Assembly (NCBI GenBank): GCA_964036315.1
Contig: OZ038517.1
Span: 15,868,213 to 15,932,212, forward strand
Source: Acanthosepion esculentum
Taxonomy: Eukaryota; Mollusca; Cephalopoda; Sepiida; Sepiidae
Length of the DNA stretch: 64,000 nucleotides
Direction: 5' to 3'
A program made the translations under genes and the position numbers. Of the stretch, positions 9,801 through 24,800 are shown in pieces; the first letter of the stretch is position 1; each line of letters starts with the position of its first letter. The notes beneath the pieces are model-generated. The model searched no databases. It had not been told where the DNA came from and saw nothing but the letters and a program-made list of their open reading frames with translations.

Positions 9801-12800
9801 TCAATTTTCGCTTGTGGAACTCTCTTCCAGCTTCTTGCTTTCCTTTCAACTTTGATCTTCAAAAATTGAAATGCAATGTCAATCGTTATCTACTGTCTTC
9901 CTGATTACTCTTCTATTGTTCTCACTCAATTTTCGCTTGTGGAACTATCTTCCAGCTTCTTGCTTTCCTTTCAACTTTGATCTTCAAAAATTGAAATGCT
10001 ATGTCAATCGTTATCTCCTGTCTTCCTGATTACTCTTCTATTGTTCTCACTCAATTTTCGCTTGTGGAACTCTCTTCCGGCTTCTTGCTTTCCTTTCAAC
10101 TTTGATCTTCAAAAATTGAAATGCTATGTCAATCGTTATCTACTGTCTTCCTGATTACTCTTCTATTGTTCTCACTCAATTTTCGCTTGTGGAACTCTCT
10201 TCCGGCTTCTTGCTTTCCTTTCAACTTTGATCTTCAAAAATTGAAATGCTATGTCAATCGTTATCTACTGTCTTCCTGATTACTCTTCTATTGTTCTCAC
10301 TCAATTTTCGCTTGTGGAACTCTCTTCCGGCTTCTTGCTTTCCTTTCAACTTTGATCTTAAAAAATTTAAATGCAATGTCAGTCATTATCTACTGTCTTC
10401 CTGATTACTCTTCTATTGTTCTCACTCAATTTTCGCTTGTGGAACTATCTTCCAGCTTCTTGCATTCCAGTCAACTTTGATCTACAAAAATTGAAATGCA
10501 ATGTCAATCGTTATCTACTGTCTTCCTGATTACTCTTCTATTGTTCTCACTCAATTTTCGCTTGTGGAACTCTCTTCCAGCTTCTTGCTTTCCTTTCAAC
10601 TTTGATCTTCAAAAATTGAAATGCTATGTCAATCGTTATCTACTGTCTTCCTGATTACTCTTCTATTGTTCTCACTCAATTTTCGCTTGTGGAACTCTCT
10701 TCCGGCTTCTTGCTTTCCTTTCAACTTTGATCTTCAAAAATTGAAATGCTATGTCAATCGTTATCTACTGTCTTCCTGATTACTCTTCTATTGTTCTCAC
10801 TCAATTTTCGCTTGTGGAACTCTCTTCCGGCTTCTTGCTTTCCTTTCAACTTTGATCTTCAAAAATTGAAATGCTATGTCAATCGTTATCTACTGTCTTC
10901 CTGATTACTCTTCTATTGTTCTCACTCAATTTTCGCTTGTGGAACTCTCTTCCGGCTTCTTGCTTTCCTTTCAACTTTGATCTTCAAAAATTGAAATGTA
11001 ATATCAATCGTTATCTACTGTCTTCCTGATTACTCTTTTATTGTTCTCACTCAATTTTCGCTTGTGGAACTATCTTCCAGCTTCTTGCTTTCCAGTCAAC
11101 TTTGATCTACAAAAATTGAAATGCAATGTCAATCGTTATCTACTGTCTTCCTGATTACTCTTCTATTGTTCTCACTCAATTTTCGCTTGTGGAACTATCT
11201 TCCGGCTTCTTGCTTTCCTTTCAACTTTGATCTTCAAAAATTGAAATGCTATGTCAATCGTTATCTACTGTCTTCCTGATTACTCTTCTATTGTTCTCAC
11301 TCAATTTTCGCTTGTGGAACTCTCTTCCGGCTTCTTGCTTTCCTTTCAACTTTGATCTTCAAAAATTGAAATGCTATGTCAATCGTTATCTACTGTCTTC
11401 CTGATTACTCTTCTATTGTTCTCACTCAATTTTCGCTTGTGGAACTATCTTCCAGCTTCTTGCTTTCCTTTCAACTTTGATCTTCAAAAATTGAAATGCT
11501 ATGTCAATCGTTATCTCCTGTCTTCCTGATTACTCTTCTATTGTTCTCACTCAATTTTCGCTTGTGGAACTCTCTTCCGGCTTCTTGCTTTCCATTCAAC
11601 TTTGATCTTCAAAAATTGAAATGCAATGTCAATCGTTATCTACTGTCTTCCTGATTACTCTTCTATTGTTCTCACTCAATTTTCGCTTGTGGAATTCTCT
11701 TCCGGCTTCTTGCTTTCCTTTCAACTTTGATCTTCAAAAATTGAAATGCTATGTCAATCGTTATCTCCTGTCTTCCTGATTACTCTTCTATTGTTCTCAC
11801 TCAATTTTCGCTTGTGGAACTCTCTTCCGGCTTCTTGCTTTCCATTCAACTTTGATCTACAAAAATTGAAATGCAATGTCAATCGTTATCTACTGTCTTC
11901 CTGATTACTCTTCTATTGTTCTCACTCAATTTTCGCTTGTGGAACTCTCTTCTGGCTTCTTGCTTTCCTTTCAACGTTGATCTTCAAAAATTTAAATGCA
12001 ATGTCAATCGTTATCTACTGTCTTCCTGATTACTCTTCTATTGTTCTCACTCAATTTCCGCTTGTGGAACTCTCTTCCGGCTTCTTGCTTTCCTTTCAAC
12101 TGTGATCTTCAAAAATTGAAATGCTATGTCAATCGTTATCTACTGTCTTCCTGATTACTCTTCTATTGTTCTCACTCAATTTTCGCTTGTGGAACTCTCT
12201 TCCGGCTTCTTGCTTTCCTTTCAACTTTGATCTTAAAAAATTTGAATGTAATGTCAATCGTTATCTACTGTCTTCCTGATTACTCTTCTATTGTTCTCAC
12301 TCAATTTTCGCTTGTGGAACTCTCTTCCGGCTTCTTGCTTTCCTTTCAACTTTGATCTTAAAAAATTTGAATGTAATGTCAATCGTTATCTACTGTCTTC
12401 CTGATTACTCTTCTATTGTTCTCACTCAATTTTCGCTTGTGGAACTCTCTTCCGGCTTCTTGCTTTCCTTTCAACTTTGATCTTAAAAAATTTGAATGTA
12501 ATGTCAATCGTTATCTACTGTCTTCCTGATTACTCTTCTATTGTTCTCACTCAATTTACGCTTGTGGAACTCTCTTCCGGCTTCTTGCTTTCCTTTCAAC
12601 TTTGATCTTAAAAAATTTGAATGTAATGTCAATCGTTATCTACTGTCTTCCTGATTACTCTTCTATTGTTCTCACTCAATTTTCGCTTGTGGAACTCTCT
12701 TCCGGCTTCTTGCTTTCCTTTCAACTTTGATCTTAAAAAATTTGAATGTAATGTCAATCGTCATCTACTGTCTTCCTGATTACTCTTCTATTGTTCTCAC

Positions 12801-15800
12801 TCAATTTTCGCTTGTGGAACTCTCTTCCGGCTTCTTGCTTTCCTTTCAACTTTGATCTTCAAAAATTTGAATGTAATGTCAATCGTTATCTACTGTCTTC
12901 CTGATTACTCTTCTATTGTTCTCACTCAATTTTCGCTTGTGGAACTCTCTTCCGGCTTCTTGCTTTCCTTTCAACTTTGATCTTAAAAAATTTGAATGTA
13001 ATGTCAATCGTTATCTACTGTCTTCCTGATTACTCTTCTATTGTTCTCACTCAATTTTCGCTTGTGGAACTCTCTTCCGGCTTCTTGCTTTCCTTTCAAC
13101 TTTGATCTTCAAAAATTGAAATGCTATGTCAATCGTTATCTACTGTCTTCCTGATTACTCTTCTATTGTTCTCACTCAATTTTCGCTTGTGGAACTCTCT
13201 TCCGGCTTCTTGCTTTCCTTTCAACTTTGATCTTAAAAAATTTGAATGTAATGTCAATCGTTATCTACTGTCTTCCTGGTTACTCTTCTATTGTTCTCAC
13301 TCAATTTTCGCTTGTGGAACTCTCTTCCGGCTTCTTGCTTTCCTTTCAACTTTGATCTTCAAAAATTTAAATGCAATGTCAATCATTATCTACTGTCTTC
13401 CTGATTACTCTTCTATTGTTCTCACTCAATTTTCGCTTGTGGAACTCTCTTCCGGCTTCTTGCTTTCCTTTCAACTTTGATCTTCAAAAATTGAAATGCT
13501 ATGTCAATCGTTATCTACTGTCTTCCTGATTACTCTTCTATTGTTCTCACTCAATTTTCGCTTGTGGAACTCTCTTCCGGCTTCTTGCTTTCCTTTCAAC
13601 TTTGATCTTAAAAAATTTGAATGTAATGTCAATCGTTATCTACTGTCTTCCTGGTTACTCTTCTATTGTTCTCACTCAATTTTCGCTTGTGGAACTCTCT
13701 TCCGGCTTCTTGCTTTCCTTTCAACTTTGATCTTAAAAAATTTGAATGTAATGTCAATCGTTATCTACTGTCTTCCTGATTACCCTTCTATTGTTCTCAC
13801 TCAATTTTCCCTTGTGGAACTCTCTTCCGGCTCCTTGCTTTCCTTTCAACTTTGATCTTCAAAAATTTAAATGCAATGTCAATCGTTATCTACTGTCTTC
13901 CTGATTACTCTTCTATTGTTCTCACTCAATTTTCGCTTGTGGAACTCTCTTCCGGCTTCTTGCTTTCCTTTCAACTTTGATCTTCAAAAATTGAAATGCA
14001 ATGTCAATCGATATCTACTGTCTTCCTGATTACTCTTCTATTGTTCTCACTCAATTTTCGCTTGTGGAACTATCTTCCAGCTTCTTGCTTTCCTTTCAAC
14101 TTTGATCTTCAAAAATTGAAATGCTATGTCAATCGTTATCTCCTGTCTTCCTGATTACTCTTCTATTGTTCTCACTCAATTTTCGCTTGTGGAACTCTCT
14201 TCCGGCTTCTTGCTTTCCTTTCAACTTTGATCTTCAAAAATTGAAATGCTATGTCAATCGTTATCTACTGTCTTCCTGATTACTCTTCTATTGTTCTCAC
14301 TCAATTTTCGCTTGTGGAACTCTCTTCCGGCTTCTTGCTTCCCTCTCAACTTTGATCTTCAAAAATTGAAATGTAATGTCAATCGTTATCTTCTGTCTTC
14401 TTGATTACTCTTCTATTGTTCTCACTCAATTTTCGCTCGTGGGACTCTCTTCCGGCTTCTTGCTTCCCTGTCAACTTTGATCTTCAAAAATTTAAATGCA
14501 ATGTCAATCCTTATCTACTGTCTTCCTGATTACTCTTCTATTGTTCTCGCTCAATTTTCGCTTGTGGAACTCTCTTCCGGCTTCTTGCTTCCCTCTCAAC
14601 TTTGATCTTCAAAAATTGAAATGTAATGTCAATCGTTATCTTCTGTCTTCCTGATTACTCTTCTATTGTTCTCACTCAATTTTCGCTCGTGGGACTCTCT
14701 TCCGGCTTCTTGCTTCCCTGTCAACTTTGATCTTCAAAAATTTAAATGCAATGTCAATCCTTATCTACTGTCTTCCTGATTACTCTTCTATTGTTCTCGC
14801 TCAATTTTCGCTTGTGGAACTCTCTTCCGGCTTCTTGCTTTCCTTTCAACTTTGATCTTCAAAAATTGAAATGCTATGTCAATCGTTATCTACTGTCTTC
14901 CTGATTACTCTTCTATTGTTCTCACTCAATTTTCGCTTGTGGAACTATCTTCCAGCTTCTTGCTTTCCTTTCAACTTTGATCTTCAAAAATTGAAATGCT
15001 ATGTCAATCGTTATCTCCTGTCTTCCTGATTACTCTTCTATTGTTCTCACTCAATTTTCGCTTGTGGAACTCTCTTCCGGCTTCTTGCTTTCCTTTCAAC
15101 TTTGATCTTCAAAAATTGAAATGCTATGTCAATCGTTATCTCCTGTCTTCCTGATTACTCTTCTATTGTTCTCACTCAATTTTCGCTTGTGGAACTCTCT
15201 TCCGGCTTCTTGCTTTCCTTTCAACTTTGATCTTAAAAAATTTAAATGCAATGTCAGTCATTATCTACTGTCTTCCTGATTACTCTTCTATTGTTCTCAC
15301 TCAATTTTCGCTTGTGGAACTATCTTCCAGCTTCTTGCTTTCCAGTCAACTTTGATCTACAAAAATTGAAATGCAATGTCAATCGTTATCTACTGTCTTC
15401 CTGATTACTCTTCTATTGTTCTCACTCAATTTTCGCTTGTGGAACTCTCTTCCAGCTTCTTGCTTTCCTTTCAACTTTGATCTTCAAAAATTGAAATGCT
15501 ATGTCAATCGTTATCTACTGTCTTCCTGATTACTCTTCTATTGTTCTCACTCAATTTTCGCTTGTGGAACTCTCTTCCGGCTTCTTGCTTTCCTTTCAAC
15601 TTTGATCTTAAAAAGTTTAAATGCAATGTCAGTCATTATCTACTGTCTTCCTGATTACTCTTCTATTGTTCTCACTCAATTTTCGCTTGTGGAACTCTCT
15701 TCCAGCTTCTTGCTTTCCTTTCAACTTTGATCTTCAAAAATTGAAATGCTATGTCAATCGTTATCTACTGTCTTCCTGATTACTCTTCTATTGTTCTCAC

Positions 15801-18800
15801 TCAATTTTCGCTTGTGGAACTCTCTTCCGGCTTCTTGCTTTCCTTTCAACTTTGATCTTAAAAAGTTTAAATGCAATGTCAGTCATTATCTACTGTCTTC
15901 CTGATTACTCTTCTATTGTTCTCACTCAATTTTCGCTTGTGGAACTCTCTTCCAGCTTCTTGCTTTCCTTTCAACTTTGATCTTCAAAAATTGAAATGCT
16001 ATGTCAATCGTTATCTACTGTCTTCCTGATTACTCTTCTATTGTTCTCACTCAATTTTCGCTTGTGGAACTCTCTTCCAGCTTCTTGCTTTCCTTTCAAC
16101 TTTGATCTTCAAAAATTGAAATGCTATGTCAATCGTTATCTACTGTCTTCCTGATTACTCTTCTATTGTTCTCACTCAATGTTCGCTTGTGGAACTATCT
16201 TCCAGCTTCTTGCTTTCCTTTCAACTTTGATCTTCAAAAATTGAAATGCTATGTCAATCGTTATCTACTGTCTTCCTGATTACTCTTCTATTGTTCTCAC
16301 TCAATTTTCGCTTGTGGAACTATCTTCCAGCTTCTTGCTTTCCTTTCAACTTTGATCTTCAAAAATTGAAATGCTATGTCAATCGTTATCTACTGTCTTC
16401 CTGATTACTCTTTTATTGTTCTCACTCAATTTTCACTTGTGGAACTCTCTTCCGGCTTCTTGCTTTCCTTTCAACTTTGATCTTCAAAAATTGAAATGCT
16501 ATGTCAATCGTTATCTACTGTCTTCCTGATTACTCTTTTATTGTTCTCACTCAATTTTCACTTGTGGAACTCTCTTCCGGCTTCTTGCTTTCCTCTCAAC
16601 TTTGATCTTCAAAAATTGAAATGCAATGTCAATCGTTATCTACTGTCTTCCTGATTACTCTTCTATTGTTCTCACTCAATTTTCCCTTGTGGAACTCTCT
16701 TCTGGCTTCTTGCTTTCCTCTCAACTTTGATCTTCAAAAATTGAAATGCAATATCAATCGTTATCTACTGTCTTCCTGATTACTCTTCTATTGTTCTCAC
16801 TCAATTTCCGCTTGTGGAACTCTCTTCTGGCTTCTTGCTTTCCTCTCAACTTTGATCTTCAAAAATTGAAATGCAATATCAATCGTTATCTACTGTCTTC
16901 CTGATTACTCTTCTATTGTTCTCACTCAATTTTCCCTTGTGGAACTCTCTTCCAGCATCTTGCTTTCCAGTCAACTTTGATCTTCAAAAATTTAAATGCA
17001 ATGTCAATCGTTATCTACTGTCTTCCTGATTACTCTTCTATTGTTCTCACTCAATTTTCACTTGTGGAACTCTCTTCCGGCTTCTTGCTTTCCTCTCAAC
17101 TTTGATCTTCAAAAATTGAAATGCAATGTCAATCGTTATCTACTGTCTTCCTGATTACTCTTCTATTGTTCTCACTCAATTTCCGCTTGTGGAACTCTCT
17201 TCTGGCTTCTTGCTTTCCTCTCAACTTTGATCTTCCAAAATTTAAATGCAATGTCAATCGTTATCTACTGTCTTCCTGATTACTCTTCTATTGTTCTCAC
17301 TCAGTTTTCACTTGTGGAACTCTCTTCCAGCTTCTTGCTTTCCTCTCAACTTTGATCTTCAAAAATTTAAATGCAATATCAATCGTTATCTACTGTCTTC
17401 CTGATTACTCTTCTATTGTTCTCACTCAGTTTTCACTTGTGGAACTCTCTTCCAGCTTCTTGCTTTCCTCTCAACTTTGATCTTCAAAAATTGAAATGCA
17501 ATATCAATCGTTATCTACTGTCTTCCTGATTACTCTTCTATTGTTCTCACTCAGTTTTCACTTGTGGAACTCTCTTCCAGCTTCTTGCTTTCCTCTCAAC
17601 TTTGATCTTCAAAAATTGAAATGCAATATCAATCGTTATCTACTGTCTTCCTGATTACTCTTCTATTGTTCTCGCTCAATTTCCGCTTGTGGAACTCTCT
17701 TCCAGCTTCTTGCTTTCCAGTCAACTTTGATCTTCAAAAATTTAAATGCAATGTCAATCGTTATCTACTGTCTTCCTGATTACTCTTCTATTGTTCTCAC
17801 TCAATTTTCCCTTGTGGAACTCTCTTCCAGCTTCTTGCTTTCCAGTCAACTTTGATCTTCAAAAATTTAAATGCAATGTCAATCGTTATCTACTGTCTTC
17901 CTGATTACTCTTCTATTGTTCTCGCTCAATTTTCACTTGTGGAACTCTCTTCCGGCTTCATGCTTTCCTCTCAACTTTGATCTTCAAAAATTGAAATGCA
18001 ATGTCAATCGTTATCTACTGTCTTCCTGATTACTCTTCTATTGTTCTCACTCAATTTTCGCTCGTGGGACTCTCTTCCGGCTTCTTGCTTCCCTGTCAAC
18101 TTTGATCTTCAAAAATTTAAATGCAATGTCAATCCTTATCTACTGTCTTCCTGATTACTCTTCTATTGTTCTCGCTCAATTTTCGCTTGTGGAACTCTCT
18201 TCCGGCTTCTTGCTTCCCTCTCAACTTTGATCTTCAAAAATTGAAATGTAATGTCAATCGTTATCTTCTGTCTTCTTGATTACTCTTCTATTGTTCTCAC
18301 TCAATTTTCGCTCGTGGGACTCTCTTCCGGCTTCTTGCTTCCCTGTCAACTTTGATCTTCAAAAATTTAAATGCAATGTCAATCCTTATCTACTGTCTTC
18401 CTGATTACTCTTCTATTGTTCTCGCTCAATTTTCGCTTGTGGAACTCTCTTCCGGCTTCTTGCTTCCCTCTCAACTTTGATCTTCAAAAATTGAAATGTA
18501 ATGTCAATCGTTATCTTCTGTCTTCCTGATTACTCTTCTATTGTTCTCACTCAATTTTCGCTCGTGGGACTCTCTTCCGGCTTCTTGCTTCCCTGTCAAC
18601 TTTGATCTTCAAAAATTTAAATGCAATGTCAATCCTTATCTACTGTCTTCCTGATTACTCTTCTATTGTTCTCGCTCAATTTTCGCTTGTGGAACTCTCT
18701 TCCGGCTTCTTGCTTTCCTTTCAACTTTGATCTTCAAAAATTGAAATGCTATGTCAATCGTTATCTACTGTCTTCCTGATTACTCTTCTATTGTTCTCAC

Positions 18801-21800
18801 TCAATTTTCGCTTGTGGAACTCTCTTCCGGCTTCTTGCTTTCCTTTCAACTTTGATCTTCAAAAATTGAAATGCTATGTCAATCGTTATCTACTGTCTTC
18901 CTGATTACTCTTCTATTGTTCTCACTCAATTTTCGCTTGTGGAACTCTCTTCCGGCTTCTTGCTTTCCTTTCAACTTTGATCTTCAAAAATTGAAATGCT
19001 ATGTCAATCGTTATCTACTGTCTTCCTGATTACTCTTCTATTGTTCTCACTCAATTTTCGCTTGTTGAACTCTCTTCCGGCTTCTTGCTTTCCTTTCAAC
19101 TTTGATCTTCAAAAATTGAAATGTAATATCAATCGTTATCTACTGTCTTCCTGATTACTCTTTTATTGTTCTCACTCAATTTTCGCTTGTGGAACTATCT
19201 TCCAGCTTCTTGCTTTCCAGTCAACTTTGATCTACAAAAATTGAAATGCAATGTCAATCGTTATCTACTGTCTTCCTGATTACTCTTCTATTGTTCTCAC
19301 TCAATTTTCGCTTGTGGAACTATCTTCCAGCTTCTTGCTTTCCTTTCAACTTTGATCTTCAAAAATTGAAATGCTATGTCAATCGTTATCTACTGTCTTC
19401 CTGATTACTCTTCTATTGTTCTCACTCAATTTTCGCTTGTGGAACTCTCTTCCGGCTTCTTGCTTTCCTTTCAACTTTGATCTTCAAAAATTGAAATGCT
19501 ATGTCAATCGTTATCTACTGTCTTCCTGATTACTCTTCTATTGTTCTCACTCAATTTTCGCTTGTGGAACTATCTTCCAGCTTCTTGCTTTCCTTTCAAC
19601 TTTGATCTTCAAAAATTGAAATGCTATGTCAATCGTTATCTCCTGTCTTCCTGATTACTCTTCTATTGTTCTCACTCAATTTTCGCTTGTGGAACTCTCT
19701 TCCGGCTTCTTGCTTTCCTCTCAACTTTGATCTTAAAAAATTTAAATGCAATGTCAGTCATTATCTACTGTCTTCCTGATTACTCTTCTATTGTTCTCAC
19801 TCAATTTTCGCTTGTGGAACTATCTTCCAGCTTCTTGCTTTCCAGTCAACTTTGATCTACAAAAATTGAAATGCAATGTCAATCGTTATCTACTGTCTTC
19901 CTGATTACTCTTCTATTGTTCTCACTCAATTTTCGCTTGTGGAACTATCTTCCAGCTTCTTGCTTTCCTTTCAACTTTGATCTTCAAAAATTGAAATGCT
20001 ATGTCAATCGTTATCTCCTGTCTTCCTGATTACTCTTCTATTGTTCTCACTCAATTTTCGCTTGTGGAACTCTCTTCCGGCTTCTTGCTTTCCATTCAAC
20101 TTTGATCTTCAAAAATTGAAATGCAATGTCAATCGTTATCTACTGTCTTCCTGATTACTCTTCTATTGTTCTCACTCAATTTTCGCTTGTGGAATTCTCT
20201 TCCGGCTTCTTGCTTTCCTTTCAACTTTGATCTTCAAAAATTGAAATGCTATGTCAATCGTTATCTCCTGTCTTCCTGATTACTCTTCTATTGTTCTCAC
20301 TCAATTTTCGCTTGTGGAACTCTCTTCCGGCTTCTTGCTTTCCATTCAACTTTGATCTACAAAAATTGAAATGCAATGTCAATCGTTATCTACTGTCTTC
20401 CTGATTACTCTTCTATTGTTCTCACTCAATTTTCGCTTGTGGAACTCTCTTCTGGCTTCTTGCTTTCCTTTCAACGTTGATCTTCAAAAATTTAAATGCA
20501 ATGTCAATCGTTATCTACTGTCTTCCTGATTACTCTTCTATTGTTCTCACTCAATTTCCGCTTGTGGAACTCTCTTCCGGCTTCTTGCTTTCCTTTCAAC
20601 TTTGATCTTCAAAAATTGAAATGCTATGTCAATCGTTATCTACTGTCTTCCTGATTACTCTTCTATTGTTCTCACTCAATTTTCGCTTGTGGAACTCTCT
20701 TCCGGCTTCTTGCTTTCCTTTCAACTTTGATCTTAAAAAATTTGAATGTAATGTCAATCGTTATCTACTGTCTTCCTGATTACTCTTCTATTGTTCTCAC
20801 TCAATTTTCGCTTGTGGAACTCTCTTCCGGCTTCTTGCTTTCCTTTCAACTTTGATCTTAAAAAATTTGAATGTAATGTCAATCGTTATCTACTGTCTTC
20901 CTGATTACTCTTCTATTGTTCTCACTCAATTTTCGCTTGTGGAACTCTCTTCCGGCTTCTTGCTTTCCTTTCAACTTTGATCTTAAAAAATTTGAATGTA
21001 ATGTCAATCGTTATCTACTGTCTTCCTGATTACTCTTCTATTGTTCTCACTCAATTTTCACTTGTGGAACTCTCTTCCGGCTTCTTGCTTTCCTTTCAAC
21101 TTTGATCTTAAAAAATTTGAATGTAATGTCAATCGTCATCTACTGTCTTCCTGATTACTCTTCTATTGTTCTCACTCAATTTTCGCTTGTGGAACTCTCT
21201 TCCGGCTTCTTGCTTTCCTTTCAACTTTGATCTTCAAAAATTTGAATGTAATGTCAATCGTTATCTACTGTCTTCCTGATTACTCTTCTATTGTTCTCAC
21301 TCAATTTTCGCTTGTGGAACTCTCTTCCGGCTTCTTGCTTTCCTTTCAACTTTGATCTTAAAAAATTTGAATGTAATGTCAATCGTTATCTACTGTCTTC
21401 CTGATTACTCTTCTATTGTTCTCACTCAATTTTCGCTTGTAGAACTCTCTTCCGGCTTCTTGCTTTCCTTTCAACTTTGATCTTCAAAAATTGAAATGCT
21501 ATGTCAATCGTTATCTACTGTCTTCCTGATTACTCTTCTATTGTTCTCACTCAATTTTCGCTTGTGGAACTCTCTTCCGGCTTCTTGCTTTCCTTTCAAC
21601 TTTGATCTTAAAAAATTTGAATGTAATGTCAATCGTTATCTACTGTCTTCCTGGTTACTCTTCTATTGTTCTCACTCAATTTTCGCTTGTGGAACTCTCT
21701 TCCGGCTTCTTGCTTTCCTTTCAACTTTGATCTTCAAAAATTTAAATGCAATGTCAATCATTATCTACTGTCTTCCTGATTACTCTTCTATTGTTCTCAC

Positions 21801-24800
21801 TCAATTTTCGCTTGTGGAACTCTCTTCCGGCTTCTTGCTTTCCTTTCAACTTTGATCTTCAAAAATTGAAATGCTATGTCAATCGTTATCTACTGTCTTC
21901 CTGATTACTCTTCTATTGTTCTCACTCAATTTTCGCTTGTGGAACTCTCTTCCGGCTTCTTGCTTTCCTTTCAACTTTGATCTTAAAAAATTTGAATGTA
22001 ATGTCAATCGTTATCTACTGTCTTCCTGGTTACTCTTCTATTGTTCTCACTCAATTTTCGCTTGTGGAACTCTCTTCCGGCTTCTTGCTTTCCTTTCAAC
22101 TTTGATCTTAAAAAATTTGAATGTAATGTCAATCGTTATCTACTGTCTTCCTGATTACCCTTCTATTGTTCTCACTCAATTTTCCCTTGTGGAACTCTCT
22201 TCCGGCTCCTTGCTTTCCTTTCAACTTTGATCTTCAAAAATTTAAATGCAATGTCAATCGTTATCTACTGTCTTCCTGATTACTCTTCTATTGTTCTCAC
22301 TCAATTTTCGCTTGTGGAACTCTCTTCCGGCTTCTTGCTTTCCTTTCAACTTTGATCTTCAAAAATTGAAATGCAATGTCAATCGTTATCTACTGTCTTC
22401 CTGATTACTCTTCTATTGTTCTCACTCAATTTTCGCTTGTGGAACTATCTTCCAGCTTCTTGCTTTCCTTTCAACTTTGATCTTCAAAAATTGAAATGCT
22501 ATGTCAATCGTTATCTCCTGTCTTCCTGATTACTCTTCTATTGTTCTCACTCAATTTTCGCTTGTGGAACTCTCTTCCGGCTTCTTGCTTTCCTTTCAAC
22601 TTTGATCTTCAAAAATTGAAATGCTATGTCAATCGTTATCTACTGTCTTCCTGATTACTCTTCTATTGTTCTCGCTCAATTTTCGCTTGTGGAACTCTCT
22701 TCCGGCTTCTTGCTTTCCTTTCAACTTTGATCTTCAAAAATTGAAATGCTATGTCAATCGTTATCTACTGTCTTCCTGATTACTCTTCTATTGTTCTCAC
22801 TCAATTTTCGCTTGTGGAACTATCTTCCAGCTTCTTGCTTTCCTTTCAACTTTGATCTTCAAAAATTGAAATGCTATGTCAATCGTTATCTCCTGTCTTC
22901 CTGATTACTCTTCTATTGTTCTCACTCAATTTTCGCTTGTGGAACTCTCTTCCGGCTTCTTGCTTTCCTTTCAACTTTGATCTTCAAAAATTGAAATGCT
23001 ATGTCAATCGTTATCTCCTGTCTTCCTGATTACTCTTCTATTGTTCTCACTCAATTTTCGCTTGTGGAACTCTCTTCCGGCTTCTTGCTTTCCTTTCAAC
23101 TTTGATCTTAAAAAATTTAAATGCAATGTCAGTCATTATCTACTGTCTTCCTGATTACTCTTCTATTGTTCTCACTCAATTTTCGCTTGTGGAACTATCT
23201 TCCAGCTTCTTGCTTTCCAGTCAACTTTGATCTACAAAAATTGAAATGCAATGTCAATCGTTATCTACTGTCTTCCTGATTACTCTTCTATTGTTCTCAC
23301 TCAATTTTCGCTTGTGGAACTCTCTTCCAGCTTCTTGCTTTCCTTTCAACTTTGATCTTCAAAAATTGAAATGCTATGTCAATCGTTATCTACTGTCTTC
23401 CTGATTACTCTTCTATTGTTCTCACTCAATTTTCGCTTGTGGAACTCTCTTCCGGCTTCTTGCTTTCCTTTCAACTTTGATCTTAAAAAGTTTAAATGCA
23501 ATGTCAGTCATTATCTACTGTCTTCCTGATTACTCTTCTATTGTTCTCACTCAATTTTCGCTTGTGGAACTCTCTTCCAGCTTCTTGCTTTCCTTTCAAC
23601 TTTGATCTTCAAAAATTGAAATGCTATGTCAATCGTTATCTACTGTCTTCCTGATTACTCTTCTATTGTTCTCACTCAATTTTCGCTTGTGGAACTCTCT
23701 TCCGGCTTCTTGCTTTCCTTTCAACTTTGATCTTAAAAAGTTTAAATGCAATGTCAGTCATTATCTACTGTCTTCCTGATTACTCTTCTATTGTTCTCAC
23801 TCAATTTTCGCTTGTGGAACTCTCTTCCAGCTTCTTGCTTTCCTTTCAACTTTGATCTTCAAAAATTGAAATGCTATGTCAATCGTTATCTACTGTCTTC
23901 CTGATTACTCTTCTATTGTTCTCACTCAATTTTCGCTTGTGGAACTCTCTTCCAGCTTCTTGCTTTCCTTTCAACTTTGATCTTCAAAAATTGAAATGCT
24001 ATGTCAATCGTTATCTACTGTCTTCCTGATTACTCTTCTATTGTTCTCACTCAATGTTCGCTTGTGGAACTATCTTCCAGCTTCTTGCTTTCCTTTCAAC
24101 TTTGATCTTCAAAAATTGAAATGCTATGTCAATCGTTATCTACTGTCTTCCTGATTACTCTTCTATTGTTCTCACTCAATTTTCGCTTGTGGAACTATCT
24201 TCCAGCTTCTTGCTTTCCTTTCAACTTTGATCTTCAAAAATTGAAATGCTATGTCAATCGTTATCTACTGTCTTCCTGATTACTCTTTTATTGTTCTCAC
24301 TCAATTTTCACTTGTGGAACTCTCTTCCGGCTTCTTGCTTTCCTTTCAACTTTGATCTTCAAAAATTGAAATGCTATGTCAATCGTTATCTACTGTCTTC
24401 CTGATTACTCTTTTATTGTTCTCACTCAATTTTCACTTGTGGAACTCTCTTCCGGCTTCTTGCTTTCCTCTCAACTTTGATCTTCAAAAATTGAAATGCA
24501 ATGTCAATCGTTATCTACTGTCTTCCTGATTACTCTTCTATTGTTCTCACTCAATTTTCCCTTGTGGAACTCTCTTCTGGCTTCTTGCTTTCCTCTCAAC
24601 TTTGATCTTCAAAAATTGAAATGCAATGTCAATCGTTATCTACTGTCTTCCTGATTACTCTTCTATTGTTCTCACTCAATTTCCGCTTGTGGAACTCTCT
24701 TCTGGCTTCTTGCTTTCCTCTCAACTTTGATCTTCCAAAATTTAAATGCAATGTCAATCGTTATCTACTGTCTTCCTGATTACTCTTCTATTGTTCTCAC